Assembly: GCA_905215625.1 (NCBI GenBank)
Contig: CAJMQQ010000048.1
Location: forward strand, 1-21,846
Direction: 5' to 3'
DNA: 21,846 nucleotides
From: an uncultured bacterium
GTDB taxonomy: Bacteria > Bacillota > Clostridia > Lachnospirales > Lachnospiraceae
In this document: positions 14,472-21,651 of the stretch, in pieces
How positions within the stretch are numbered: position 1 is the first letter of the stretch
Layout: each line of letters starts with the position of its first letter
Translations under genes and position numbers: made by a program
The notes under the pieces: generated by a model
Database searches by the model: none
The model's input: only the letters and a program-made list of their open reading frames with translations
Told to the model about the DNA's origin: nothing

Positions 14472-14936
14472 ATGATTTTTGACGAGAAGAAGAATTTAAA
14501 TTTTTACAGAAATTTAGGAATTGAGGGCCGCTATGCAAAGGCAGTCGATTTTCTGTTAAATACGGATCTGGCTGCATTAGAAGTTGGCAAACATGAGATT
14601 GATGGAAAGAATGTATATGCAAATGTGGTAGAATATACGACTATTCCGTGGGAAGAGGCGAAATTTGAGGCCCATGAGCATTACACAGATATTCAGTATG
14701 TGATTAAGGGGACTGAGATTATGACCTATGCTCCGGTAGGAGAGATGACGGTTAAGACTCCTTACAATCCAGAAAAGGATGTTGTATTATTTGACAACTC
14801 CAATCCAGGTCTACAGATTGCAGCAAAAGAGGATCAGTATATGATTTTCTTCCCATGGGATGCCCACAAGCCGAAGGCAGCCAACGGAGAACCAGCTCCA
14901 ATTAAAAAAGTGATTGTAAAGATTAAAGAAGACTAA
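14472..14936 (+). CDS. YhcH/YjgK/YiaL-family cupin protein
   Basis: The 154-aa protein belongs to the DUF386 (YhcH/YjgK/YiaL) family of single-domain metal-binding cupins, which includes EbgC and sugar-acid or sialic-acid associated proteins. Visible family features are KHEIDGKNVYANVVEY, the metal-ligand region AHEHYTDIQYVIKG and the C-terminal FFPWDAHKPK with a further His. Length is typical. Some members act as anomerases or accessory enzymes for sugar catabolism; no sugar operon is adjacent, so the substrate is unknown. AGGAG precedes the ATG. It is monocistronic between its own promoter and a terminator. Confidence 0.9.
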   Translation: MIFDEKKNLNFYRNLGIEGRYAKAVDFLLNTDLAALEVGKHEIDGKNVYANVVEYTTIPWEEAKFEAHEHYTDIQYVIKGTEIMTYAPVGEMTVKTPYNPEKDVVLFDNSNPGLQIAAKEDQYMIFFPWDAHKPKAANGEPAPIKKVIVKIKED

Positions 14937-14943
14937 TCCATAG

Positions 14944-14987
14944 AAAAAGACGGGTGAGAAGCAGTTGTGCTGATTGCCCGTCTTTTT
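14944..14987. terminator. bidirectional terminator
   Basis: AAAAAGACGGG (14944-14954) and CCCGTCTTTTT (14977-14987) form an 11-bp perfect stem with A-run and T-run on either side. It lies between the plus-strand YhcH gene and the 3' end of the minus-strand sigma factor operon and can terminate both. Confidence 0.9.
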
Positions 14988-15021
14988 ACGTCTTTTTGAG
15001 CGCAGTTTTGCGGTGATTTTG

Positions 15022-15603
15022 TTACCCTCTGGTATCAGACTCTCCGGAAATACCCCCCCCATTTCCATCCGCCAGGAAAAGATCGGTTTTCTTTTGCCGA
15101 ATAAGCCAGAGCCCTAGGAGAATGATTCCAACAGCAACTGCCAGCTGGGGAATCCAGCGGCTGAGCCAGAAGAGAAGATCTTTTATAGGCTCTGGAATTT
15201 CCAGATAGCGCCCAAGAAAGGTCTGGATAAAGTCGCTGAAGATTCGCCATAAGATAACGGCGCCTAAAAAAATCAGGGTGCAGGAGGTGGCTTTCCGGTA
15301 TCTGGTCAACAGCAGGCTGCGGTTTTTGACCAAAACATCAAGATGGAAACAGTAATCGTCCTCAATCATATAGAATTCATCATCCGGCAGAGTGATAAGG
15401 TGGTTTACATGGAAAAAACTGTAAAACCATAGAACCGGCGAAAGAAACATCAGCGGAGGAAACAGGATGCCGCTGCAGAACAGAAGCAGGAAAAACAGAC
15501 TCATTACGCTGATTCCGTGCTTAAAGAAGCCAAGATACATTTCTCCGGCGCCGGGAATCAGGGAGCAAAAAAAAGTAAATAGGCGGTTTTTCTTTTTTGT
15601 CAT
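15022..15603 (-). CDS. multi-pass membrane protein of the ECF sigma operon
   Basis: The 193-aa protein begins with a cytoplasmic KKKNR tail and a TM2-like motif FCSLIPGAGEMYLGFFKHGI, followed by hydrophobic segments at about 30-65, 105-125 and 145-170, and a polar C-terminal tail. It resembles small clostridial membrane proteins with a TM2-like start; no enzymatic motif is visible. The ribosome binding site GGAGG overlaps the last codons of the upstream gene, with a 6-bp gap, so it is co-transcribed with the sigma factor and probably translationally coupled. A run of eight G (plus-strand C at 15053-15060) lies 13 codons from the end. Function is unknown; a role in sensing envelope state with the sigma factor is inferred from position only. 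Confidence 0.75.
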   Translation of the reverse strand: MTKKKNRLFTFFCSLIPGAGEMYLGFFKHGISVMSLFFLLLFCSGILFPPLMFLSPVLWFYSFFHVNHLITLPDDEFYMIEDDYCFHLDVLVKNRSLLLTRYRKATSCTLIFLGAVILWRIFSDFIQTFLGRYLEIPEPIKDLLFWLSRWIPQLAVAVGIILLGLWLIRQKKTDLFLADGNGGGISGESDTRG

Positions 15604-15609
15604 AGTAAC

Positions 15610-15945
15610 TTACCTCCAGTTAAATAGATAATAGGAAAGATCAAGCATGGATTTCAGAGAACTTTCTGAAAGAGAAAATAATAGGAATAAAGCTCCGGCT
15701 ACAGCAGTTCCTACCTGGAGGCTGTAACGGAGAAGCTGCAGTTTTTTGGATACCTGACGGGTTTTCACAGTGACCTGGACATCCAGGCTGCGGCTTTTCT
15801 TTAATACAGATTCAGAAAAGCCATTTGGAGCAGGGACAAAGTAGTACCGATCCGTTTCATCTGCAAATGCATTCATCAACTGGTCAGAGGTTGCAATTTC
15901 TTCCAGCGTTTCGATATAAATTCTGGATTTGGGGTTGTTTCTCAT
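15610..15945 (-). CDS. single-pass membrane protein, probable anti-sigma or sigma partner
   Basis: The 111-aa protein has a soluble N-terminal region (about residues 1-70) and one hydrophobic segment (about 73-95, LRYSLQVGTAVAGALFLLFS) followed by a short tail. No zinc-binding HxxxCxxC anti-sigma motif or other known domain is visible. The start codon overlaps the end of the ECF sigma gene by 4 bp (ATGA), the arrangement expected for a sigma factor and its membrane anti-sigma. The function is inferred from this context. Confidence 0.75.
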   Translation of the reverse strand: MRNNPKSRIYIETLEEIATSDQLMNAFADETDRYYFVPAPNGFSESVLKKSRSLDVQVTVKTRQVSKKLQLLRYSLQVGTAVAGALFLLFSLSESSLKSMLDLSYYLFNWR

Positions 15946-16451
15946 TTCAGATCCTCCCTTCGATAAAGTTTTTTCAGCATCCCTTTGGCACGGTAAATCT
16001 GGGTCTGAAGCGTTTTGATATTTTTGCCGGTTTTGGCTGCAATCTCGCTGATTTCGATTTCATGGCAGTAATAGTCCAGAGCCACATCCCTATAAGGAGG
16101 AGAAAGCTGACAGCAGCAGTCATAAAGCCGTTTTTTAACATCTCGTTCCAGACATTCGTCTTCGGGGGAAGAATGGCTGTCAGCAATCGTGGTAAAATAA
16201 TCGTCTGCCGTAGGTACGCTGCGCCTGCCGGCGCGTTTTAGATAATCAATGCACTTGTTAGTAGCAATGCGGCACAGCCATGCCCGTTCGTTGGCCCCAT
16301 CAAAATGGGCCAGATTTTTGTAAGCAGAGAGAAAGGTGTCCTGAGCTAAGTCCTCTGCATCAAAATAATCGCCGGTAAGACGGTAGCAGATGGAATAGAT
16401 TAAGTTCTGATACTGCCGAATCAGCCGTTCCAGCGTTTCTTCATCATTCAA
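15942..16451 (-). CDS. ECF-type sigma-70 family sigma factor
   Basis: The 169-aa RNA polymerase sigma factor has region 2 at about residues 10-75 (LIYSICYRLTGDYFDAEDLAQDTFLSAY in pieces, then AWLCRIATNKCIDYLKR) and region 4 at about 105-160 (LSPPYRDVALDYYCHEIEISEIA and the helix-turn-helix KTLQTQIYRAKGMLKKL). No region 1 or long region 3 is present, as in ECF sigmas. The only in-frame start is TTG 16451, with GGGGAG 8 nt upstream; nearby ATGs are out of frame. It heads a three-gene operon with two membrane proteins, suggesting release of sigma in response to an envelope or membrane signal. What it senses cannot be read from the sequence. Confidence 0.9.
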   Translation of the reverse strand: MNDEETLERLIRQYQNLIYSICYRLTGDYFDAEDLAQDTFLSAYKNLAHFDGANERAWLCRIATNKCIDYLKRAGRRSVPTADDYFTTIADSHSSPEDECLERDVKKRLYDCCCQLSPPYRDVALDYYCHEIEISEIAAKTGKNIKTLQTQIYRAKGMLKKLYRREDLK

Positions 16452-16486
16452 GCAAAGTTCTCCCCTTTCTCTATGTCGTTCTATTT

Positions 16487-16516
16487 ATTATAACGGATGG
16501 AGCGGCGAAATGTCTT
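16487..16516 (-). promoter_or_regulatory. promoter of the ECF sigma operon
   Basis: On the minus strand AAGACA (16516-16511), an 18-nt spacer and TATAAT (16492-16487) lie upstream of the sigma gene. The -10 is perfect for the housekeeping sigma and the -35 is partial. An overlapping autoregulated ECF promoter cannot be excluded. Confidence 0.5.
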
Positions 16517-16628
16517 CATTAAATTTTTTTATAAAGCGCCAAATAGAGGGAATTCTTTCCAAGTGTCTCTGGTTATTTCGGGCAAAATATGGTAGACTAA
16601 TACCATCATAAACTGGGGAGGTATTTCC

Positions 16629-16907
16629 ATGGCAAGAATCATTCGCTATCATGTGATCGCCAGAGGGCGTGTCCAGAATGTAGGATGCCGCTTTTTTGTG
16701 TGTATGGAAGCCAGGCCTATGGGGATTACCGGATATGTAGAAAATCTTTATGACGGTACGGTCCAGATGGAACTTCAGGGAGATCCGGTTAAATTATCGG
16801 AGCTTTTAGACGTTATCCGTAAAGGCAACGGCTATATGGAGGTAGAAGATTTGGATATTACGGAAATTCCGGTAAAACCTGGGGAACGTCAGTTCTTGAT
16901 GAGCTAG
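16629..16907 (+). CDS. acyP: acylphosphatase
   Basis: The 92-aa protein is a small cytosolic hydrolase of acyl phosphates. The phosphate loop reads GRVQNVGCRFF with catalytic Arg in the GCR position, and the second catalytic residue is the Asn of GYVENLYDGTV. Family consensus is GRVQGVGFR; the G-to-N and F-to-C changes are noted but the key Arg and Asn remain. Length is standard. GGGGAGG precedes the ATG. It lies 31 bp upstream of deoB and may be co-transcribed with the deo genes, without an obvious functional link. Confidence 0.93.
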   Translation: MARIIRYHVIARGRVQNVGCRFFVCMEARPMGITGYVENLYDGTVQMELQGDPVKLSELLDVIRKGNGYMEVEDLDITEIPVKPGERQFLMS

Positions 16908-16938
16908 TTTGGACTGCTATGCTGAAAGGAGTTTGTGT

Positions 16939-18102
16939 ATGAAACGAGTATTTTTAATGGTACTGGACAGTGTGGGAATCGGTGAGATGCCGGACGCTGC
17001 AGATTTTGGAGACGAGGGAAGCAATACCCTGGCTGCTGCGGCCACCAGCTCTTATTTTTCTATGCCGAATATGAAAAAGCTGGGCTTATTTAATATAGAA
17101 GGAGTAACCTGCAGGGAAAAAGAGGCAGATCCAACAGGGGCAGTTGCCAGAATGACAGAAGTATCCAAAGGAAAGGACACTACCATCGGCCACTGGGAGA
17201 TTGCAGGCGTGATTTCGCCGGAACCGCTGCCAACATTTCCGGAAGGGTTTCCAAGAGAACTTCTGGATGAATTTGAGAAAGAAACGGGAAGAAAGGTCAT
17301 CTGCAACAAACCTTATTCCGGTACAGAAGTAATCAAAGATTACGGCAGGGAACACGTAGAGACCGGAGCCTTAATTGTGTATACTTCTGCAGACAGCGTG
17401 TTCCAGATTGCCGCCCATGAGGATGTGGTTCCCATTGAAGAACTGTACCGCTACTGTGAGATTGCCCGCCGCCTGTGCACAGGAAAATATGGAGTTGGAC
17501 GTGTCATTGCCCGTCCGTTTGAGGGAGAATGGCCTTACAAGAGAACATCCCGCCGCCATGATTATTCCCTGGTTCCACCAAAGGAAACCATGCTGGATGC
17601 AATCTGTGCAGCTGGACAGAAGGTACTTGCAGTAGGCAAGATTAACGATATTTTTGCCGGACAGGGTATCAGCGGGATGGTAAGAACCGCAGGAAATGCA
17701 GAGGGAATTGACCGGACTATCGAATACCTGGGACAGGACTTTGAAGGTCTGTGCTTTATTAACCTGGTAGATTACGATATGCTCTACGGCCACCGCAACG
17801 ACGTAGACGGATATGCAAAGGCGCTGACTTATTTTGATGAGCGGCTTCCGGAGATTTTAGCCGCCATGAGAGAAGACGACCTGCTGATGATTACCGCGGA
17901 TCATGGCTGCGATCCGATTACGCCGTCTACCGACCATTCCAGGGAATATACCCCGTTAGTCATTGCTGGCGCCAGGGTGAAAGAAGGCGTAAATCTGGGT
18001 ACCAGAGCTTCTTTTGCAGATACGGCGGCAACCATTCTGGAGTATCTGGGAGTAAAGGGAGACATTGCCGGAGAAAGCTTTTTAAAGGAAATCTGCAGAT
18101 AA
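16939..18102 (+). CDS. deoB: phosphopentomutase
   Basis: This Mn2+-dependent enzyme converts (deoxy)ribose 1-phosphate to 5-phosphate, linking nucleoside phosphorolysis to central metabolism. The 387-aa protein has the alkaline-phosphatase-like core: DSVGIGEMPDA near the N-terminus, KGKDTTIGHWEIAG with the phosphorylated Thr, KINDIFAGQGI and DHGCDPITPSTDHSREYTP with metal ligands. ATG 16939 is chosen over the in-frame ATG at 16909 because AAAGGAG lies upstream and the family starts with MKRVFLMVLDSVG. It is followed by deoC after 34 bp and then pyrimidine nucleoside phosphorylase: the complete route from deoxynucleoside to acetaldehyde and glyceraldehyde 3-phosphate. Confidence 0.96.
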   Translation: MKRVFLMVLDSVGIGEMPDAADFGDEGSNTLAAAATSSYFSMPNMKKLGLFNIEGVTCREKEADPTGAVARMTEVSKGKDTTIGHWEIAGVISPEPLPTFPEGFPRELLDEFEKETGRKVICNKPYSGTEVIKDYGREHVETGALIVYTSADSVFQIAAHEDVVPIEELYRYCEIARRLCTGKYGVGRVIARPFEGEWPYKRTSRRHDYSLVPPKETMLDAICAAGQKVLAVGKINDIFAGQGISGMVRTAGNAEGIDRTIEYLGQDFEGLCFINLVDYDMLYGHRNDVDGYAKALTYFDERLPEILAAMREDDLLMITADHGCDPITPSTDHSREYTPLVIAGARVKEGVNLGTRASFADTAATILEYLGVKGDIAGESFLKEICR

Positions 18103-18136
18103 GCAGGAAAAATAAAAAAAGAATCGAGGAACACAC

Positions 18137-18808
18137 ATGGATAAGAAAGAAATTTTTAAAACAGTCGATCATACTCTGCTGACCCAGGGGGCTACCTGGG
18201 CAGAGATTAAGGAAATCTGCGACGATGCAGTAGCTTACGGTACCGCTTCAGTCTGCATTCCTCCGTCTTTTGTGAAACGGGCAGCAGATTATCTGGGAGA
18301 TAAGATGCCGGTTTGTACGGTAATTGGATTCCCCAATGGCTACAATACCACCAAAACCAAGGTGTTTGAAACCAGAGACGCCATTGAAAACGGTGCAGAA
18401 GAAATCGACATGGTAATTAACATTGGAGATTTAAAGGATAAAAATTACGAGAAGATCGAAGAAGAGATCCGGGAAATCAAAAAGGCCTGCGGCGACAAGA
18501 TTTTAAAAGTAATTATCGAGACTTGTCTGCTGACAGAGGAAGAAAAGATAAAAATGTGTCAGATAGTTACAGAGGCAGGTGCAGACTACATTAAGACGTC
18601 TACCGGATTTTCCACAGCCGGCGCAACCTTTGACGATATTGCGCTGTTTGCAAAGCACGTAGGTCCGGATGTAAAGATGAAGGCAGCCGGCGGTATTAAA
18701 TCCTTTGACGATGCAGAAAAGTTTATTGAACTGGGCGCATCCAGACTGGGAACCAGCCGGATTGTGAAGCTGGCAAAAGCAGAAACAATTGAAGAGGGAA
18801 GCTATTAA
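18137..18808 (+). CDS. deoC: deoxyribose-phosphate aldolase
   Basis: This class I aldolase splits 2-deoxyribose 5-phosphate into acetaldehyde and glyceraldehyde 3-phosphate. The 223-aa TIM-barrel protein shows VDHTLLTQGATW at the start, EIDMVINIGDLK, KVIIETCLLT and the Schiff-base Lys in YIKTSTGFSTAGAT, then KAAGGIKSFDDAEKFI for phosphate binding. GAGGA precedes the ATG. It lies between deoB and the nucleoside phosphorylase gene; a large hairpin follows in the downstream gap. Confidence 0.96.
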   Translation: MDKKEIFKTVDHTLLTQGATWAEIKEICDDAVAYGTASVCIPPSFVKRAADYLGDKMPVCTVIGFPNGYNTTKTKVFETRDAIENGAEEIDMVINIGDLKDKNYEKIEEEIREIKKACGDKILKVIIETCLLTEEEKIKMCQIVTEAGADYIKTSTGFSTAGATFDDIALFAKHVGPDVKMKAAGGIKSFDDAEKFIELGASRLGTSRIVKLAKAETIEEGSY

Positions 18809-18829
18809 TTCATAAGGCTGTCTGAATTA

Positions 18830-18877
18830 TGGCCCTGAACCGGAAGATGAGGTGAATATCAATTCCGGACAGGGCCA
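18830..18877 (+). other. large intercistronic hairpin between deoC and the phosphorylase gene
   Basis: TGGCCCTG-AA-CCGGAA (18830-18845) pairs with TTCCGG-A-CAGGGCCA (18863-18877), giving 14 perfect base pairs broken by a small 2/1 internal loop, around a 17-nt loop. No T-tract follows, so it is not a normal terminator. It may stabilise the mRNA, adjust relative expression of the operon genes, or bind a protein. Confidence 0.7.
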
Positions 18878-18941
18878 ACGTTTATTTCCATGCGATGTAT
18901 GGGAGGATAGATGGGACAGTCATAAGAAGGAGGATACGCTT

Positions 18942-20264
18942 ATGAGGATGTATGACTTAATTGAAAAGAAAAAACGGGGAGCAGCACTTTCGGATGAAGA
19001 AATTGCATATATGATCCAGGGATTTACTGCAGGAGAAATTCCGGATTATCAGATGTCTGCCATGCTGATGGCCATTTATTTTCAGGGGATGAATGATGAA
19101 GAGATTACCACAATGACCATGGAGATGGCAAAATCCGGAGATATGGTGGATTTAAGCGCCATTCAGGGTATCAAGGTGGATAAACACAGCACAGGCGGCG
19201 TAGGAGATAAGACTACATTAATTATTGGCCCGATTGTGGCGGCCTGCGGCGTAAAAGTGGCCAAAATGTCCGGAAGAGGCCTGGGACATACGGGAGGAAC
19301 CATCGACAAGCTGGAAAGTATTCCGGGATTTTCTACCTCTATTCCCAGAGAAGAATTTTTCGATATTGTAAACCGCACCGGAATTGCAGTAATTGGACAG
19401 TCTGGCAATATGGTTCCGGCAGATAAGAAAATTTATGCGCTTCGGGATGTAACAGCGACGGTAGACAGCATTCCGCTGATAGCGTCTTCCATTATGAGCA
19501 AGAAACTGGCGGCGGGAAGCGACGGAATCGTGCTGGATGTCAAGACCGGAAGCGGAGCGTTTATGAAGACCCTGGAAGATTCCATTGCCTTGGCTCAGAA
19601 GATGGTGGCCATTGGAACCAGGGCTGGCAGACGTTGCTGCGCTCTGATTACAGATATGGACGTACCGTTAGGCCATGCAGTAGGAAATGCCCTGGAGATA
19701 AAAGAGTCCATAGAGGTATTAAAGGGAGGCGGCCCAGCCGATCTTAGGGAAGTTTCTTTAGGACTGGCAGCCAATATGTTATATATGGCTGAAAAAGGAA
19801 CCATTGAAGAGTGCTGGAACCTGGCAGAATCAGCGATTCAGGACGGCAGCGCATTAGAAGCGCTGCTGCGCATGGTAGAAGGCCAGGGAGGCGATAAGAG
19901 TTATGCAGAGCATCCTGAAAAGCTTCCTGCAGCGCCATACTCGTTTGAAGTCCAGGCAGAAAAAGACGGCTTTATTACCCACATGGACACAGAATCAGTG
20001 GGGATTGCCTCTGTTATGTTAGGGGCTGGACGCAGCAGAAAAGAGGATGTAATCGATCCGGCAGCAGGGATTCTATTAAAGAAAAAGTACGGAGAGTCTG
20101 TAAAGGCAGGAGATATGCTGGCGGTTCTGTACGCTTCCGAAGAGTCTTTATTTGCAGATGCGGCTGGGAAACTGAAAGAAGCCTATGTCCTGGGAACGGA
20201 AATGCCGCCGGAAAAGAAATTAATTTACGCAAGAGTTACTAAAGAGCAGGTAGAACGATTTTAA
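18942..20264 (+). CDS. pdp: pyrimidine-nucleoside phosphorylase
   Basis: The 440-aa enzyme cleaves thymidine, deoxyuridine or uridine with phosphate to base and (deoxy)ribose 1-phosphate, the substrate for DeoB. Family markers are KHSTGGVGDKTTLIIGP, the glycine-rich SGRGLGHTGGTIDKLES, GQSGNMVPADKKIYALRDV, SIMSKKLAAGSDGIVLDVK and a C-terminal PYNP domain (SVGIASVMLGAGR). It could be deoA-type thymidine phosphorylase; the Firmicute family usually accepts both uridine and thymidine. AAGGAGG lies 8 nt before ATG 18942 (MRMYDLI). A second ATG at 18948 is farther away, and an in-frame 30-codon extension upstream lacks a site. A strong terminator follows. Confidence 0.94.
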   Translation: MRMYDLIEKKKRGAALSDEEIAYMIQGFTAGEIPDYQMSAMLMAIYFQGMNDEEITTMTMEMAKSGDMVDLSAIQGIKVDKHSTGGVGDKTTLIIGPIVAACGVKVAKMSGRGLGHTGGTIDKLESIPGFSTSIPREEFFDIVNRTGIAVIGQSGNMVPADKKIYALRDVTATVDSIPLIASSIMSKKLAAGSDGIVLDVKTGSGAFMKTLEDSIALAQKMVAIGTRAGRRCCALITDMDVPLGHAVGNALEIKESIEVLKGGGPADLREVSLGLAANMLYMAEKGTIEECWNLAESAIQDGSALEALLRMVEGQGGDKSYAEHPEKLPAAPYSFEVQAEKDGFITHMDTESVGIASVMLGAGRSRKEDVIDPAAGILLKKKYGESVKAGDMLAVLYASEESLFADAAGKLKEAYVLGTEMPPEKKLIYARVTKEQVERF

Positions 20265-20310
20265 TCTGCGCAGGCAGTGAGGAAACTTTCATACAATTTT
20301 TCAGAAATGA

Positions 20311-20348
20311 AAAAGGCGATTGGTCAAATAGGATCGATCGCCTTTTTT
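20311..20348 (+). terminator. terminator of the deo operon
   Basis: AAAAGGCGAT (20311-20320) and ATCGCCTTTT (20337-20346) make a 10-bp stem with a 16-nt loop, continuing into six T in total (20343-20348). The A-run in the left arm also allows function on the other strand. Confidence 0.88.
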
Positions 20349-20471
20349 ACAGCCCCTTTGCATAAAGAAATTTATAAGGAAAATTGTAAGAAAAAAACAG
20401 CATTTCCTGTAAGGTCTCTGTGATAAGATAAAAGAAAACACGATGTATGGATGGAGACAGGAGGGCTGGAT

Positions 20472-21581
20472 ATGAGAAAAAAGAACTTTTGGACTGGAAT
20501 AGGAATCTTGACCGTCTGCGCAGTACTGGAATTAGGCGGATGCCAGAGTGAGAACCCAAAGATTTCGGAAAAAACGGAAACCGGCGCAGAAGAAACTGGC
20601 GGGATAGAAAGCAGTAAAATAGAAACTGTTGAGACAGAAAATGGAGGAACAGGAGCCAGCCTGGAACCGTCTTCTGAAGCAGAAGAAAAACCGGCTGGAG
20701 TCGGAGCAGAAGAAGTTCTGAAAGCGCCTCCTGAAATTCAGTTGTCAGATTCCCTTTCCAGCAGTTATCAGCAGTTTTCGATTTCGTCTGGTTCTTATAC
20801 CTGGAATATGGAGGGCAATGAGGATTTTGAGGGAGTTGTGGCCTGCGGTACACATCCGCTGGAAATGAACGGAGACGCTCCTAGATTGTATGTTACAGAC
20901 TATCATCAGATGACCAAAACCCCGTATCTGGTATCCTGTCCGGTGATGCCGGATCAGATCCGGCTGACCAGTTGGGACCGTTATGCTCTGGGAAACGTGG
21001 AGAGTTCTGCGGAAGAAATGGTTGTTTATGAAGAGCAGTCACTGATTGAACTGGAAGCAGGAAAAGTTTATGCGCTGACGGCTGTGTGGGAAAAAGAAGA
21101 GGAAGAGCGCCGGGGATTTTCCGGAGAAGCACAGTATGTATTTCTGACAGACAGCAGGCATCCTGGTCAGTCAGAGCAGTCGGAACGGATTCAGCCGGAA
21201 TACTTAGAACCGTTAAATGATATGGTTCTCTATACTTCTTATCCATTTTCCTATGGGGAGAAAGAGTGGGAACTTCAGAAATTTGTCCAGAAGGATATGC
21301 TGATAGATGGGGAACTGGCAATGGATGACAGGTGTCACTTTGCGATTTCTCTGACTTCAGGAGAAGCTGAGTACCGGTTCCTTGACGAAACAGTCCAGCT
21401 TGGAGAACCGCAGGCAGATGTCTGGATTGATACGGCCGACCAGCTTCATGTGGTACTTCGGGATAGCCGGACCGCCAGATACCAGATTACGGATTTTGTG
21501 TACAACCCAGAAACGGATGAATTTGTCGGCCAGAATGTAATCAATGGAGATGGGATAAATTATCTGGGAACGACGGAGTGA
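20472..21581 (+). CDS. unrecognised secreted lipoprotein
   Basis: The 369-aa protein starts with a short KK-containing signal peptide and a lipobox LGG-Cys24, so it should be lipid-anchored on the outer face of the membrane. A Glu/Ser/Thr-rich low-complexity linker follows (about residues 25-85). The rest is a possibly beta-rich region without a family I recognise; it contains VYALTAVWEKEEEERRGF, ending with a polar tail (NGDGINYLGTTE). AGGAGGG is 6 nt before ATG 20472. No neighbouring transporter or partner gene gives a function. A weakly conserved family in related clostridia is plausible but cannot be named from this sequence. Confidence 0.8.
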   Translation: MRKKNFWTGIGILTVCAVLELGGCQSENPKISEKTETGAEETGGIESSKIETVETENGGTGASLEPSSEAEEKPAGVGAEEVLKAPPEIQLSDSLSSSYQQFSISSGSYTWNMEGNEDFEGVVACGTHPLEMNGDAPRLYVTDYHQMTKTPYLVSCPVMPDQIRLTSWDRYALGNVESSAEEMVVYEEQSLIELEAGKVYALTAVWEKEEEERRGFSGEAQYVFLTDSRHPGQSEQSERIQPEYLEPLNDMVLYTSYPFSYGEKEWELQKFVQKDMLIDGELAMDDRCHFAISLTSGEAEYRFLDETVQLGEPQADVWIDTADQLHVVLRDSRTARYQITDFVYNPETDEFVGQNVINGDGINYLGTTE

Positions 21582-21606
21582 GGGAAAGAAGAAAAAATTA
21601 AGAAAC

Positions 21607-21631
21607 CGCCCCAGGTGATTCACCTGGGGCG
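21607..21631 (-). terminator. terminator of pckA
   Basis: CGCCCCAGGTG (21607-21617) and CACCTGGGGCG (21621-21631) form an 11-bp perfect GC-rich stem with an ATT loop. Read on the minus strand it starts about 21 nt after the pckA stop and is followed by GTTTCTTAATTTTTTC, a T-rich tail. Confidence 0.8.
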
Positions 21632-21651
21632 ACGTCGTATTATCTTTGAAA

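Noticed and set aside
18829..18855. Tiny open frame of 8 codons overlapping the deo operon hairpin
   Set aside because: No ribosome binding site and the codons are explained by the inverted repeat.
20347..20853. 168-codon frame antisense to the lipoprotein gene start
   Set aside because: Low-complexity leucine/phenylalanine-rich shadow; the plus-strand lipoprotein has a lipobox and ribosome binding site.
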